Positions 6,271-14,559 of a DNA stretch of 64,000 nt are shown piece after piece. Made by a program: the position numbers and the translations under genes. Within the stretch, counting starts at the first letter, position 1. Every line of letters begins with the position of its first letter. Location of the stretch: the NCBI GenBank assembly GCA_018435055.1, contig JAHDOA010000016.1, positions 91,454 through 155,453 on the forward strand, read 5' to 3'. This DNA comes from Pelotomaculum sp. (GTDB lineage Bacteria; Bacillota; Desulfotomaculia; Desulfotomaculales; Pelotomaculaceae). The notes under the pieces are model-generated. The model had not been told where the DNA came from. It did not search any database and saw only the letters and a program-made list of their open reading frames with translations.

Positions 6271-8274
6271 TTGGAAAAATCATTATTTTGTGCAATTTTG
6301 TCAGGATCGTGCCTTTATTTTTTTTATAAGATTTACCGGCGCATTTGTTATATCCGCCTGGGCAGGCCGGTCCGGCACACCGGCAGTAAGCTTGAACGCC
6401 TGAAATATTTTGCCGCCAATGTATTGGGGCAAAAAAAGGTCCGCCGTTATCCGTTCTTTGGCTTATGCCACGCTTTCATCATGTATGGTTTTGTGATCCT
6501 TTTGCCGGGTATTCCCAATATGGCCGCTGAAAGACTCTTTCACGCCGGCATCCCTTTCGTGGGAAACAACGCGCTGTACCTCTTGATCAAAGATCTGTTT
6601 ATCATATTGGTTATTTTCGGCGTAATTGGCTGTCTTCTGCGGCGGATGATTAGAAAGCCTGAATGGCTGAAGAACAATACAGAAGCCATAGGGCTCCTGT
6701 TGCTGATTTTTACCATCGTTTTGACTGAAGCGCTGTACCACGGGACTCACCAGGCGTTGCAGCCAGGCAGCGGTGCGCTTTGGCCCGCTCCACTGGCAGG
6801 GACGCTCTCCGGCTTATTTGTCAATAAACCGGCTGAGGTCATCGGTACGGCAGCGGCAGTTTTCTGGTGGACGCACTTCCTGGCTATCTTTTCCTTGCTT
6901 TGGATAATCCCCAACTCCAAACACCTCCATATGCTCTTTGCCCCTTTTAACACTTACTGGCACTCGTTGGAGCACAGGGGGTCAGTAAAGGCCATCGCTC
7001 TGGACGATACGGCAGGCAAGAAGGCGGGAGTCAATAAGATGGAGGATTTTACCCGGAAACAACTTTTCGAGGCTTACACCTGCACGAAGTGCGGGCGGTG
7101 CAACGACCAGTGTCCGGCCCACCAGTCCGGTGAACCGGTAAAGCCCAAGCCGCTACAGGGCCGTTTCCGCAAGCACATCGAAGAAAGGGCGCCCCTTTTG
7201 CTTAAGCATAGGTCTGGTCAGTTTGACAAAAAGGTTTCTTATGAAAAAAAGCAGCCGGTCAAAAAGAAAAAATTCATCGGCGATGTCTATAAGGAGGATT
7301 TTATCTGGGGTTGCGCCATGTGCGGGGGGTGCGAGGAAGCTTGTCCGGTTTCTGTCGAGCATACTCCAAAAATCATTGAAATGCGGCGCTACCTGGTCCT
7401 GAACAAAAAAGATTTTCCAGAAGAGATGCGGCGGTTTTTTACCAACGTCCAGTCATGCGGCAATCCCTGGGGAGTGGATCGTAATGGCGGCGGCAGCAGT
7501 CTGGTGAGTTCCGGTACCAGTATAATAACAAGAAATAGCGGGGAGGAATATGTATTTTTTGCAGGTTGCGCCTCTTCTTTTGACACCAGCGCAAGCCACG
7601 CGGCCGCATCCTTGAAAAAGCTCATGAGAAAGGCTGGTGTGCCTTTTGCCACGCTTGGCGCAGACGAATGGTGTTGTGGGGAAACCGTCCGCAGGATGGG
7701 CAACGAAGAGCTCTTTCAGCAAATTGCAAAAAACAATATCGACAAATGGAATAAGTTAGGGGTAAAGAAAATTATCACTTCTTGCGCCCACTGCTATAAT
7801 ACATTAAAGAATGAATACCCCCAGTTTGGCAGCAGGTGGGAAGTTATACACCACTCCGTCTTTCTGGCCGGCCTCTTAAGAGAAGGCAGGTTAAAGCTAA
7901 ACAATAGCAGTTACAATAATATCACAATAACCTACCATGATCCTTGTTATCTCGGGCGATACAACGATGTCTACTACGAGCCGCGTGAAACATTGAGGGC
8001 AATGACTGGTGTGCGGCTGTTGGAAATGCAGCGCTCGGAGAACTGGTCCTTTTGCTGCGGGGCGGGCGGGGGCCGGTTTTGGAGCAAAGACGCATCGGAA
8101 AACCTGATTGCAGCTAACCGGTTGCAACAGGTCAATGCCACCGGCGCCTCTATTCTATGCACTGCCTGTCCGTACTGTAAACTGCTGTTGGAGAAGAATG
8201 CTGCCCGCCAGGGGCTGCCGGAGCTTCAGATACTGGACATTGCTGAGATTCTGGAGAAAGCCGTACAAAAATAG
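6271..8274 (+). CDS. membrane-bound HdrD-like (Fe-S)-binding oxidoreductase with fused cytochrome-b-like domain
   Basis: A fused electron carrier. Residues 1-230 hold several membrane helices of the NarI/HdrE type. Two [4Fe-4S] ferredoxin motifs follow: CTKCGRCNDQCP from residue 271 and CAMCGGCEEACP from about 348. Two CCG domains of the HdrD/GlcF type come next (CCGE with TSCAHCYN, then YHDPCYLG...FCCGAGGG...TACPYC). In syntrophic and sulfate-reducing Firmicutes such proteins pass electrons from ETF or soluble dehydrogenases to membrane quinone. No etfAB genes lie nearby, so the partner is unknown. The start is TTG 6271 with AAGGGATGATG just upstream. A hairpin terminator follows. Confidence 0.85.
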   Translation: MEKSLFCAILSGSCLYFFYKIYRRICYIRLGRPVRHTGSKLERLKYFAANVLGQKKVRRYPFFGLCHAFIMYGFVILLPGIPNMAAERLFHAGIPFVGNNALYLLIKDLFIILVIFGVIGCLLRRMIRKPEWLKNNTEAIGLLLLIFTIVLTEALYHGTHQALQPGSGALWPAPLAGTLSGLFVNKPAEVIGTAAAVFWWTHFLAIFSLLWIIPNSKHLHMLFAPFNTYWHSLEHRGSVKAIALDDTAGKKAGVNKMEDFTRKQLFEAYTCTKCGRCNDQCPAHQSGEPVKPKPLQGRFRKHIEERAPLLLKHRSGQFDKKVSYEKKQPVKKKKFIGDVYKEDFIWGCAMCGGCEEACPVSVEHTPKIIEMRRYLVLNKKDFPEEMRRFFTNVQSCGNPWGVDRNGGGSSLVSSGTSIITRNSGEEYVFFAGCASSFDTSASHAAASLKKLMRKAGVPFATLGADEWCCGETVRRMGNEELFQQIAKNNIDKWNKLGVKKIITSCAHCYNTLKNEYPQFGSRWEVIHHSVFLAGLLREGRLKLNNSSYNNITITYHDPCYLGRYNDVYYEPRETLRAMTGVRLLEMQRSENWSFCCGAGGGRFWSKDASENLIAANRLQQVNATGASILCTACPYCKLLLEKNAARQGLPELQILDIAEILEKAVQK

Positions 8275-8356
8275 CACTATAGCCATTTTGATTGTTCTGT
8301 TTACATGCAAGATGACAGGGGTTCGATCGCGTCATCGCTCACCAAAAAATAAAAGC

Positions 8357-8394
8357 AACAGTGCCGGAGAGAACTTTTGGCGCTGTTATTTTTT
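8357..8394 (+). terminator. intrinsic terminator after the HdrD-like gene
   Basis: AACAGTGCC pairs with GGCGCTGTT (one G-U pair) across a 13-base loop and is followed by ATTTTTTT. It lies about 80 bases past the stop codon of the Fe-S oxidoreductase. Confidence 0.75.
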
Positions 8395-8460
8395 TCCTGC
8401 GACGATAAGCTTGAGCCTGGGCTAAATTATTGCCATCAACTTTTATGAGACCTCCTTCGG

Positions 8461-8489
8461 TTGAATAATTTTAATTTTTACTATATACT
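8461..8489 (+). promoter_or_regulatory. candidate sigma-A promoter for rplY
   Basis: TTGAAT at 8461-8466 and TATACT at 8484-8489 are separated by exactly 17 bases. They sit 88 bases upstream of the rplY start in A+T-rich DNA. Sequence match only. Confidence 0.55.
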
Positions 8490-8576
8490 CCAATTAGGTC
8501 CTGAGAAGGAAGTGATAATGCATAACTGATAAGTTATAAAAAAGAGGTAATAAAGTAAAAGGAGAATTAAGAATAA

Positions 8577-9185
8577 ATGAACAAGGAATTAGAAGCGCAA
8601 GTAAGATCGGGAAGAAACAAGAGCCAAAAAAAGGAATTGCTAAAAAAGGGTTTTATCCCGGCGGTGGTCTACGGGAAAAACATGGACAGCATTGCTGTTT
8701 CGGTTAAAACCAACGAACTGAAAAAGATTGTGGAAGAAGCCGGCTCAAATGCACTGATTAATATGAAAATAAGACAAAACGAGAAAACCATCAACCACCA
8801 GGTGCTGGTTAAATCGGTACAGCACCATCCGGTGAACCGTACCTTGATCCACGCTGATTTTCACCAGGTTTCATTAAAAGACAAGGTGACCGCCACCGTT
8901 AACATCCACCTTACCGGCATTGCCTCCGGTGTCACCAAAGGCGGAATGCTGTCACAGTTATTATGGGGATTCGAGGTGGAATGTCTCGCCTCAAGTATTC
9001 CCGACACGTTTGTGGTGGACATTTCCAACCTGGAAATCGGAGAAGGAATCACTCTGGCAGACCTTGAACTGCCGCCAGGTGTAAAGATAATTGGTGACGA
9101 GTGCGCTCTCGTGGTTTCCATCGCAGCAGGGCAAGCAGTCGAAGCAGATTTACCAGTAATAGAGGAAGAAGAAGTGATAGCATAG
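8577..9185 (+). CDS. rplY: 50S ribosomal protein L25/general stress protein Ctc
   Basis: L25 binds 5S rRNA; the long form is the Ctc stress-associated type. The N-terminal ~92 residues are the 5S-binding domain (GRNKSQKKELLKKGFIPAVV, YGKN, ADFHQVSLKDKVTA). The C-terminal beta domain (GVTKGGMLSQLLWGFEVECL, DISNLEIGEGITLADL) ends in an acidic tail (VIEEEEVIA). The 202-residue length is normal for the two-domain form. An AAAAGGAG site precedes the ATG. It is monocistronic, between a terminator and a convergent pfp gene. Confidence 0.93.
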   Translation: MNKELEAQVRSGRNKSQKKELLKKGFIPAVVYGKNMDSIAVSVKTNELKKIVEEAGSNALINMKIRQNEKTINHQVLVKSVQHHPVNRTLIHADFHQVSLKDKVTATVNIHLTGIASGVTKGGMLSQLLWGFEVECLASSIPDTFVVDISNLEIGEGITLADLELPPGVKIIGDECALVVSIAAGQAVEADLPVIEEEEVIA

Positions 9186-9293
9186 GCCAAGCAGCAGCGA
9201 GCAATATATATTACCGTAAAAAAGCGTTAACACCGTAGAAAACTCCTGTGCAATGCTTTTTTGTGCCAAACCATATCCCACAAAAGATAAAGT

Positions 9294-9332
9294 ATAGAAG
9301 CAAGTGTAAGTTTTCAATACACTTGCTTCTAT
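9294..9332. terminator. bidirectional terminator between rplY and pfp
   Basis: A perfect 14-bp stem (9294-9307 with 9319-9332) encloses an 11-base loop between two convergent genes. Short T/A tracts lie on the outer sides. It fits a shared terminator. Confidence 0.7.
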
Positions 9333-9367
9333 TAGTTTTGGCTCTATAAACATAATGCAGATTGCAT

Positions 9368-10594
9368 TTATTTTAATCCATTATTAAAGATTTTCGGCAC
9401 CTGGGGAGCCCGCACCCAGGACGGTTGGGGCAGCCCCGAGCCTAACAGCGGCCTGACATAAAACATAAAGGCGTCCGTGACGTTGTTCCCCGTCCGGTTA
9501 ATGAATTCATCGGGCATAACTCTGGTCTGGGCAGCAATATCCTCAAAGCGGTCCAGGTGATAATCAACGGAATAGTTACCGGTCCGCCTGATGGTCACTG
9601 AGCCGTCCACATCATTCCACATGGCCATTTGGACGGCGCGTTCTCCCACTTCACGGGCCTCATGCTGGTCAATATCGGACACGCAGCCGAAGAAAGAGCG
9701 CTGCAAGTAGCCAAAGGTGTCGCTGCGTACACGGGGAATGTCCAGTTTTTCTCTAATTTGCTCCGCTAACAGATCTCCCAGGGAGCGGGTGCCGGAAAGC
9801 TGTACATTGCCGTGGGCATCCTGCTCGTTGGACTTATTCAGCATTGTCACAATGGGTACCCCGGTTGCATCCTTGATCCCTTCAGAAACCGCAATGATAC
9901 AGATCCCAAAGCGGTCATAAACTTCTTTGACATCCAGGAGAAACTGCTGTATGCTGAAGACCCTTTCCGGCAGATAGATGAGATGGGGTCCATCGGCTTC
10001 ATGTTTTCTGGCGATGGCCGAAGAAGCGGTTAGAAAACCGGCGTGCCGGCCCATTACTACGCCGATATATACCCCGTTTAGAGCCCTGACATCAAGGTTG
10101 ATACCCATAAAAGCCTGGGTGACAAACCTGGCTGCCGAACCAAAGCCGGGCGTATGGTCATTCAGCATTAAGTCATTGTCAATAGTTTTCGGCACATGGA
10201 TGACCCGCAGGTCATAATTAGCCAGCATGGCTTCTTCGTTAACTATACGGGCTGTATCCGCAGAATCATTACCGCCTATGTAAAAGAAATAGCGAATGTC
10301 ATGGGCTTCTAGTACCCTGAATATATCGTGACAATAATTGCTGTCCGGCTTAATCCTGGTTGACAATAAAGCCGAGGACGGGGTTAAGGCAACCTGTTCC
10401 AGATTGTGCGAGGTTTCCTGGGTCAGGTCGAGAAAATCTTCATTAACTATTCCCTCAACTCCTCTTAGAGCGCCATATACCCTGGTAACCTGGGTATATT
10501 TTTTGGCTTCCAATACTATCCCGGCGAGGGTCTGATTGATTACTGCGGTCGGCCCCCCGCTCTGGGCAATTAAAACCTTACCACCAATTCCCAT
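9368..10594 (-). CDS. pfp: 6-phosphofructokinase, pyrophosphate-dependent type
   Basis: Phosphorylates fructose 6-phosphate reversibly. The nucleotide site reads YIGGNDSADTA where ATP-dependent enzymes have GGDGS, and the catalytic loop is PKTIDNDL, as in PPi-using enzymes. Other family marks are IAQSGGPTAVINQT near the N-terminus, GVVMGRHAGFLTA and AVSEGIKD. Of two ATGs, the downstream one (10594) has GGAGG six bases before it, while the upstream ATG abuts it. The length is typical of the ~405-residue PPi group. With the class V fructose bisphosphatase elsewhere in the window, it suggests PPi-linked glycolysis/gluconeogenesis. Phosphoryl-donor assignment is by motif only. Confidence 0.85.
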   Translation of the reverse strand: MGIGGKVLIAQSGGPTAVINQTLAGIVLEAKKYTQVTRVYGALRGVEGIVNEDFLDLTQETSHNLEQVALTPSSALLSTRIKPDSNYCHDIFRVLEAHDIRYFFYIGGNDSADTARIVNEEAMLANYDLRVIHVPKTIDNDLMLNDHTPGFGSAARFVTQAFMGINLDVRALNGVYIGVVMGRHAGFLTASSAIARKHEADGPHLIYLPERVFSIQQFLLDVKEVYDRFGICIIAVSEGIKDATGVPIVTMLNKSNEQDAHGNVQLSGTRSLGDLLAEQIREKLDIPRVRSDTFGYLQRSFFGCVSDIDQHEAREVGERAVQMAMWNDVDGSVTIRRTGNYSVDYHLDRFEDIAAQTRVMPDEFINRTGNNVTDAFMFYVRPLLGSGLPQPSWVRAPQVPKIFNNGLK

Positions 10595-10600
10595 AACCAT

Positions 10601-11012
10601 CCTCCATAAAAAGATTTTGTTATTTGTATTCTCATGCCTGAAGAAATAGAAACCAGCAATGAATAAATTACAAAGATAGGCCGGTTACTTCATAATATTT
10701 CTTTACCTGATTACTTTCCACAATTATTCCTGCATTTCCTTCCGGGATAGCAGGAATGATCCAAGAAAACGGTAAAATGCCGCACAGGCAGGATTGCTGG
10801 TGTTAATCGTAGTATATTTATCTTGAAAAGGAATTTAACGGAGAACAATATAATGAGAGATATGGGAAAGTAAAAAGTCGGCCAGGGGAGGGCATTCCGG
10901 GCTGATAGGAAGTTGCTGGAATTTAACAAAGGGATCAACAGGGGCGGCAGCGGCCATGCGGAAAACAAGGAATCATCCTAATGTAATTAAAAACCCGCGC
11001 CAGGGCGGGTCA
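10601..11012. other. 412-base gap without a recognised gene
   Basis: Upstream region of the minus-strand pfp gene plus the terminator of the following minus-strand gene. An 85-codon minus-strand frame here (10711-10968) has no Shine-Dalgarno and reads as low-complexity hydrophobic/basic sequence. I do not take it as a gene. Nothing else seen. Confidence 0.5.
10984..11010 (-). terminator. intrinsic terminator (minus strand)
   Basis: On the minus strand ACCCGC pairs with GCGGGT around a 6-base loop (10993-11010) and is followed by TTTTTAATT. It sits right after the stop codon of the 124-residue gene. Confidence 0.8.
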
Positions 11013-11387
11013 TTAACGGTTAACCGGGGCGTTGTTTTTAAGTTTGTGGAGCAGGGCGAAAGCGGCAGCATCTTCCGGGATGCCGGCGCAGGTTTCTATT
11101 TCATCGTCCTTATAGAACCACTGGTCTGAATCTTTTTCGTAATTCAGGGTAAAACCCTTTGTTGTCCTTATTTTAAGCTCGTAAAGGAGCATAGAAAGCC
11201 TTGGCAGCCAGACCAGGTCGCCTACCTCACGCAGGGACAGCAGAATTTTTTTCTCCTTGACATGCCTTAGTATAATGGGCTCGATAATTGCCTCCCCCAA
11301 TTCACCGTAAACAATAGTAAGGTCACCAACCTTTGGCTCCCAGGGGAGGTATTTCGCCAGCTCTTTGGCCAGGTCTACGCGGATCAC
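11013..11387 (-). CDS. conserved-looking hypothetical protein
   Basis: A 124-residue soluble protein with no signal peptide or membrane helix. It starts at GTG (MIRVDLAKELAKYLPWEP) with AGGGGGTG at good spacing. It has alternating charged/hydrophobic segments (LTIVYGELGEAIIEPIILRH; KEKKILLSLREVG) suggesting a small alpha/beta fold, and an acidic ETCAGIPEDAAAF near the C-terminus. A clear terminator follows, so it is a real single-gene unit. It is divergent from htrA. No family recognised. Confidence 0.7.
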   Translation of the reverse strand: MIRVDLAKELAKYLPWEPKVGDLTIVYGELGEAIIEPIILRHVKEKKILLSLREVGDLVWLPRLSMLLYELKIRTTKGFTLNYEKDSDQWFYKDDEIETCAGIPEDAAAFALLHKLKNNAPVNR

Positions 11388-11575
11388 AGGCGCACCCCCT
11401 ATAGATGCTAAACTAATTATAACTTTTTTTTACTAAAAAAGATATAAACAGCACCTTAGAAAATACCTCTGGCAGTGATATATTAAATAGTATTAACTTG
11501 TTTTTTTAAAGGTTACCTGCTATGCTTAATTTCAAAAAAAAATAAAATGATAGTATAAGAAGGGGGCAATAAGAC

Positions 11576-12709
11576 ATGTTTGCTTATACCAGGCGGGTTT
11601 CTTTGCTGATGGTATTTTTAATGGTCCTGGCCGGGTTGGTGTTACTCGGGGGTTGTTCTTCTGATAAAAATCCTGATACCTTACAGAATAACGGCGCTGT
11701 TCAGACGGATCTTCTGCCCGGGGTGGGCCCTGATACTATAGCTGAGGTTGTATCCCTGGCCAGTCCTGCCGTAGTGAAAATATCCACCAGTATCACAACA
11801 AGCAGCTCTGGTGATCCCCTGTTTAATGACCCGTTTTTTCGCCAGTTTTTTGGCCTGCCTGCGGTTCCGAAACAGAAAGAGGGGATGGGGTCCGGTTTTA
11901 TTATCTCCCAGGACGGATACATTTTAACCAATGAGCACGTTATTGAAGGGGCTAATAAAATCTCTATTACCGTAACCGGTTTCGACAAAGACCTGCAGGC
12001 AAAGGTCGTGGGTTTGGATAGGAATTTGGACCTGGCCTTGTTGAAAATAGACGCCGGCGCCGACTTGCCTTTCCTCACTATGGGCAATTCCGACCAGATT
12101 AGAGTTGGCAACTGGGTTATTGCTATAGGTAATCCCTACGGACTTGATCATACGGTCACCACCGGGGTAATCAGCGCCAAGGGGCGTCCCATCAGTGTTG
12201 AGGATAGACAGTACGAAAATCTCCTTCAGACCGACGCTTCGATTAACCCCGGCAATAGCGGGGGCCCTCTTCTGAATCTCAAAGGTGAGGTAGTGGGAAT
12301 CAATACGGCAATCAGTGCGGAAGCCCAGGGAATTGGCTTTGCCATACCCACCAGTACCGTCCAGCTGGTGCTGGAAGATTTAAAGAACAATGTTACTAAA
12401 AACCGGCCCTGGGTGGGGGTACAGGTCCGCACTCTGGACAGCGAACTGGCAAGGTACCTTGGCCTGGATAAAGCAGAGGGGGCGGTGGTGGCCGGCGTGG
12501 TGGCAGGCAGCCCCGCAGAACGGGCAGGACTTAGGGAATGGGATGTAATTGTGGAGTTCAATGGAAAAAAAGTGGACAAAGCCGACGACCTGGTAGCGGC
12601 CATTAAAGTCACGCAGATCGGACAGGAAGCAAATGTTATAGTAGTGCGCCAGCAGCGGCAGCAGACAATAATGGTCACTGTAGCGGAAAAACCGGATAAT
12701 GTTGGATAG
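11576..12709 (+). CDS. htrA: HtrA/DegP-type serine protease, lipoprotein-anchored, one PDZ domain
   Basis: An envelope quality-control protease. The N-terminus has a lipobox-like LVLLGGCSS, so it is probably anchored by a lipidated Cys rather than the single-pass anchor of Bacillus HtrA. The trypsin-like domain carries His121 (TNEHVIEG), Asp152 (NLDLALLKID) and Ser228 (NPGNSGGPLLN). A single PDZ domain follows (RPWVGVQVRTLD, AEGAVVAGVVAGSPAERAGL, GQEANVIVVR). 377 residues is normal. AGAAGGGGG precedes the ATG. The next gene starts only 15 bases downstream. Confidence 0.92.
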   Translation: MFAYTRRVSLLMVFLMVLAGLVLLGGCSSDKNPDTLQNNGAVQTDLLPGVGPDTIAEVVSLASPAVVKISTSITTSSSGDPLFNDPFFRQFFGLPAVPKQKEGMGSGFIISQDGYILTNEHVIEGANKISITVTGFDKDLQAKVVGLDRNLDLALLKIDAGADLPFLTMGNSDQIRVGNWVIAIGNPYGLDHTVTTGVISAKGRPISVEDRQYENLLQTDASINPGNSGGPLLNLKGEVVGINTAISAEAQGIGFAIPTSTVQLVLEDLKNNVTKNRPWVGVQVRTLDSELARYLGLDKAEGAVVAGVVAGSPAERAGLREWDVIVEFNGKKVDKADDLVAAIKVTQIGQEANVIVVRQQRQQTIMVTVAEKPDNVG

Positions 12710-12724
12710 GGGAGTTGACAAAAG

Positions 12725-13258
12725 CTGGTTGACTGGGCCCGCGCGTACAAATTGCTGAACGAAGTGACTCCTCTGACCGTAGACTGTGGTCGTCTGTGCG
12801 GCGGCATCTGCTGCACGGAATGGGAAAAAGGAGTGGGCATGTACCTGCTGCCGGGTGAAGAAGTAATGTTCGACAGGACGGAGGACTGGCTGGCCTGGCA
12901 GGAACATGCGCCTGAGGACTATGATTTTTGCCCGGACTGGCGAGAACCTGTTTATTTTGTACTCTGCCGCGGCGCCTGCCCGCGGGAGCGGCGGCCGTTT
13001 GCCTGCCGGACATTTCCCGTCACGCCGTACCTGACGCCGGGGGGAGAGCTGGAACTGCGCCTGGATGACGACGCCGTGCCGGTTTGTCCCCTGGTACGGG
13101 GGGGAGATATTAATCTTTTGGACCGGCGTTTTTTAGCCAGGGCCAGGCTGGCCTGGGAAGAATTAATCAAGGACCCGCGTATCGGGGCCCATGTGGAATG
13201 GGAGTCCCGCAACCGCGACAGGACGGCCGGCGAGCCGTGGAGAAAGCTGCTGCGGTAA
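12725..13258 (+). CDS. YkgJ-like cysteine-cluster protein
   Basis: The CGRLCGGICC cluster near residue 20 and further cysteines (CRGACPRERRPFACRTFPVT, CPLV) define the YkgJ/Fe-S-or-zinc cysteine-cluster family. This family has no settled function. The usual family N-terminus (xDWxxxYxLLNEVTP) begins in frame at a CTG (12725), with GGGGAG ten bases upstream. The first conventional start, TTG 12752, would cut into it, so a CTG start is proposed. The gene follows htrA closely and ends at a clear terminator. Confidence 0.72.
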   Translation: MVDWARAYKLLNEVTPLTVDCGRLCGGICCTEWEKGVGMYLLPGEEVMFDRTEDWLAWQEHAPEDYDFCPDWREPVYFVLCRGACPRERRPFACRTFPVTPYLTPGGELELRLDDDAVPVCPLVRGGDINLLDRRFLARARLAWEELIKDPRIGAHVEWESRNRDRTAGEPWRKLLR

Positions 13259-13287
13259 GACTTCTAATATAATAGGCTATATTATCA

Positions 13288-13311
13288 AACGATTTTGCGA
13301 TCGTTTTTTTT
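13288..13311 (+). terminator. intrinsic terminator after the htrA-YkgJ unit
   Basis: AACGAT pairs with ATCGTT around TTTTGCG-type loop bases and runs into eight T. It lies about 30 bases after the stop codon. Confidence 0.8.
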
Positions 13312-13350
13312 AGCGCCGGCGTGTCAATACACCATTAAGGTTGCGGTCAG

Positions 13351-14556
13351 TTAAAAAATAATGCCCAGGGTTTGGGCCAGGAGTTCGACCGGGTGGATCA
13401 CGGGGATAGGCAGGCCCTGTTTTGCAAGGCCGTGCCTGATCTGCATCGTGCAGGAGGGGCAGCTGGTTGTGACAATCTTTGCTCCAGTTTCTTTTATGGC
13501 AGAAATTTTTTTATCAAGAATGCCCATGCTGGTGTTGTAGTGGTAGAGCATAAAAGAACCGCCGCCCCCGCAGCAGCTGTTCGCGCCGGGCATTTCCCTG
13601 AAGCCGGGGCAGATTCGGGTGAGCAGCTCACGCGGCGCAGCTGTAATCCCCTGCGCTTTGGCCAGGTGGCAGGGGTCGTGATAGGTAATGGCCCGGTCAA
13701 TTTTTTTCAAATTATGCCCGGGAAGAAGTCCGTTAAGCAGTTGGAATAAATCCATAATCTCTATGTCTTTAAAAGCGCTGCTATCCTTTAATGCCGCAAA
13801 GCAGGAGGCGCAGTCGGTGACGATCGCTTTGCTCCCCAGCCGCTGAAACGCGGCAAAATTAGAGCGGGCCAGGGATTCAGCCACATCCATCTGGCCGTTT
13901 TCTTCCTGGGGCAGGCCGCAGCACTTCAGCTCCCGCGGGGTGATAACCTCGCACCCCAGGAGGGACAACACCGCCACCGTGCTTCTGGCCACGTGCGGGA
14001 ACATAAGGTTGGTGGCGCAGCCTAGGAAATACCCTACCTTTATCCTGGGGGCGCCTTCAGGTCTGGTGACCTCGCTAATAAAAGACCGCGCCGGCCGGCG
14101 CGGCAGTTTGCCAACCAGGTCCAGGGCCGGCGGCAGCATTCCCATAGATCTGCCCAGGACGGTCAGGCCCAGGTTCTGACAGCCCCTGAGCAGCCTGGCT
14201 GAAATGTTCAGCAGGGAGGAGCGGGACCAGATTTCTTTGAAAATTATCTTCTGCAGTGTGTTGGGTACTTCACGGGCCAGCAGGGAACGCGCGGCCGTAA
14301 TAATTTTATGAACCGGCACAGCGGAAGGACACTCTCTGGTGCAGGCCCGGCAGAGCAGACAGAGTGAAAGATTGTGAGCAATTTCCGCGTCAGCTTTCAG
14401 TTCACCTGCAGCCAGCATATGCGCCAGGAATACCTTTCCCCGCGGGGCGGCTGTCTCATTGCCGATCCCGGCAAAAACCGGGCAGACCGCACGGCACTGC
14501 CCGCAGCGTACACAGCGCAGGTAATGTTCCTTCAGGCTGTTCAGATCCATAGACAT
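13351..14556 (-). CDS. glcF: GlcF-like (Fe-S)-binding subunit of a glycolate/lactate-type dehydrogenase
   Basis: Soluble electron-transfer subunit. Two [4Fe-4S] motifs near the N-terminus (CVRCGQCRAVCP; CLLCRACTRECP) are followed by two CCG domains (GCATNL...CCGLPQ...DCASC and DPCHLA...SCCGGGG...SCPSC). The 401-residue length fits GlcF. It starts 3 bases after the glcD stop, with GGGGAGG inside the glcD 3' end, so the two are co-translated. It probably passes electrons from the FAD subunit to a membrane or soluble acceptor. Substrate identity (glycolate, D-lactate or another 2-hydroxyacid) cannot be set from sequence. Confidence 0.88.
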   Translation of the reverse strand: MSMDLNSLKEHYLRCVRCGQCRAVCPVFAGIGNETAAPRGKVFLAHMLAAGELKADAEIAHNLSLCLLCRACTRECPSAVPVHKIITAARSLLAREVPNTLQKIIFKEIWSRSSLLNISARLLRGCQNLGLTVLGRSMGMLPPALDLVGKLPRRPARSFISEVTRPEGAPRIKVGYFLGCATNLMFPHVARSTVAVLSLLGCEVITPRELKCCGLPQEENGQMDVAESLARSNFAAFQRLGSKAIVTDCASCFAALKDSSAFKDIEIMDLFQLLNGLLPGHNLKKIDRAITYHDPCHLAKAQGITAAPRELLTRICPGFREMPGANSCCGGGGSFMLYHYNTSMGILDKKISAIKETGAKIVTTSCPSCTMQIRHGLAKQGLPIPVIHPVELLAQTLGIIF

Positions 14557-14559
14557 GCC

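Larger units (their letters stand above)
8275..8576 (+). other. intergenic region holding a terminator and the rplY promoter
   Basis: The region holds the terminator of the Fe-S oxidoreductase (8357-8394) and an A+T-rich stretch with a sigma-A-like promoter (8461-8489). The remaining sequence shows nothing else I can name. Confidence 0.6.

Noticed and set aside
10711..10968. 85-codon minus-strand frame upstream of pfp
   Set aside because: No Shine-Dalgarno, low-complexity Pro/Leu/Phe composition and no family resemblance; taken as chance frame in a leader region.
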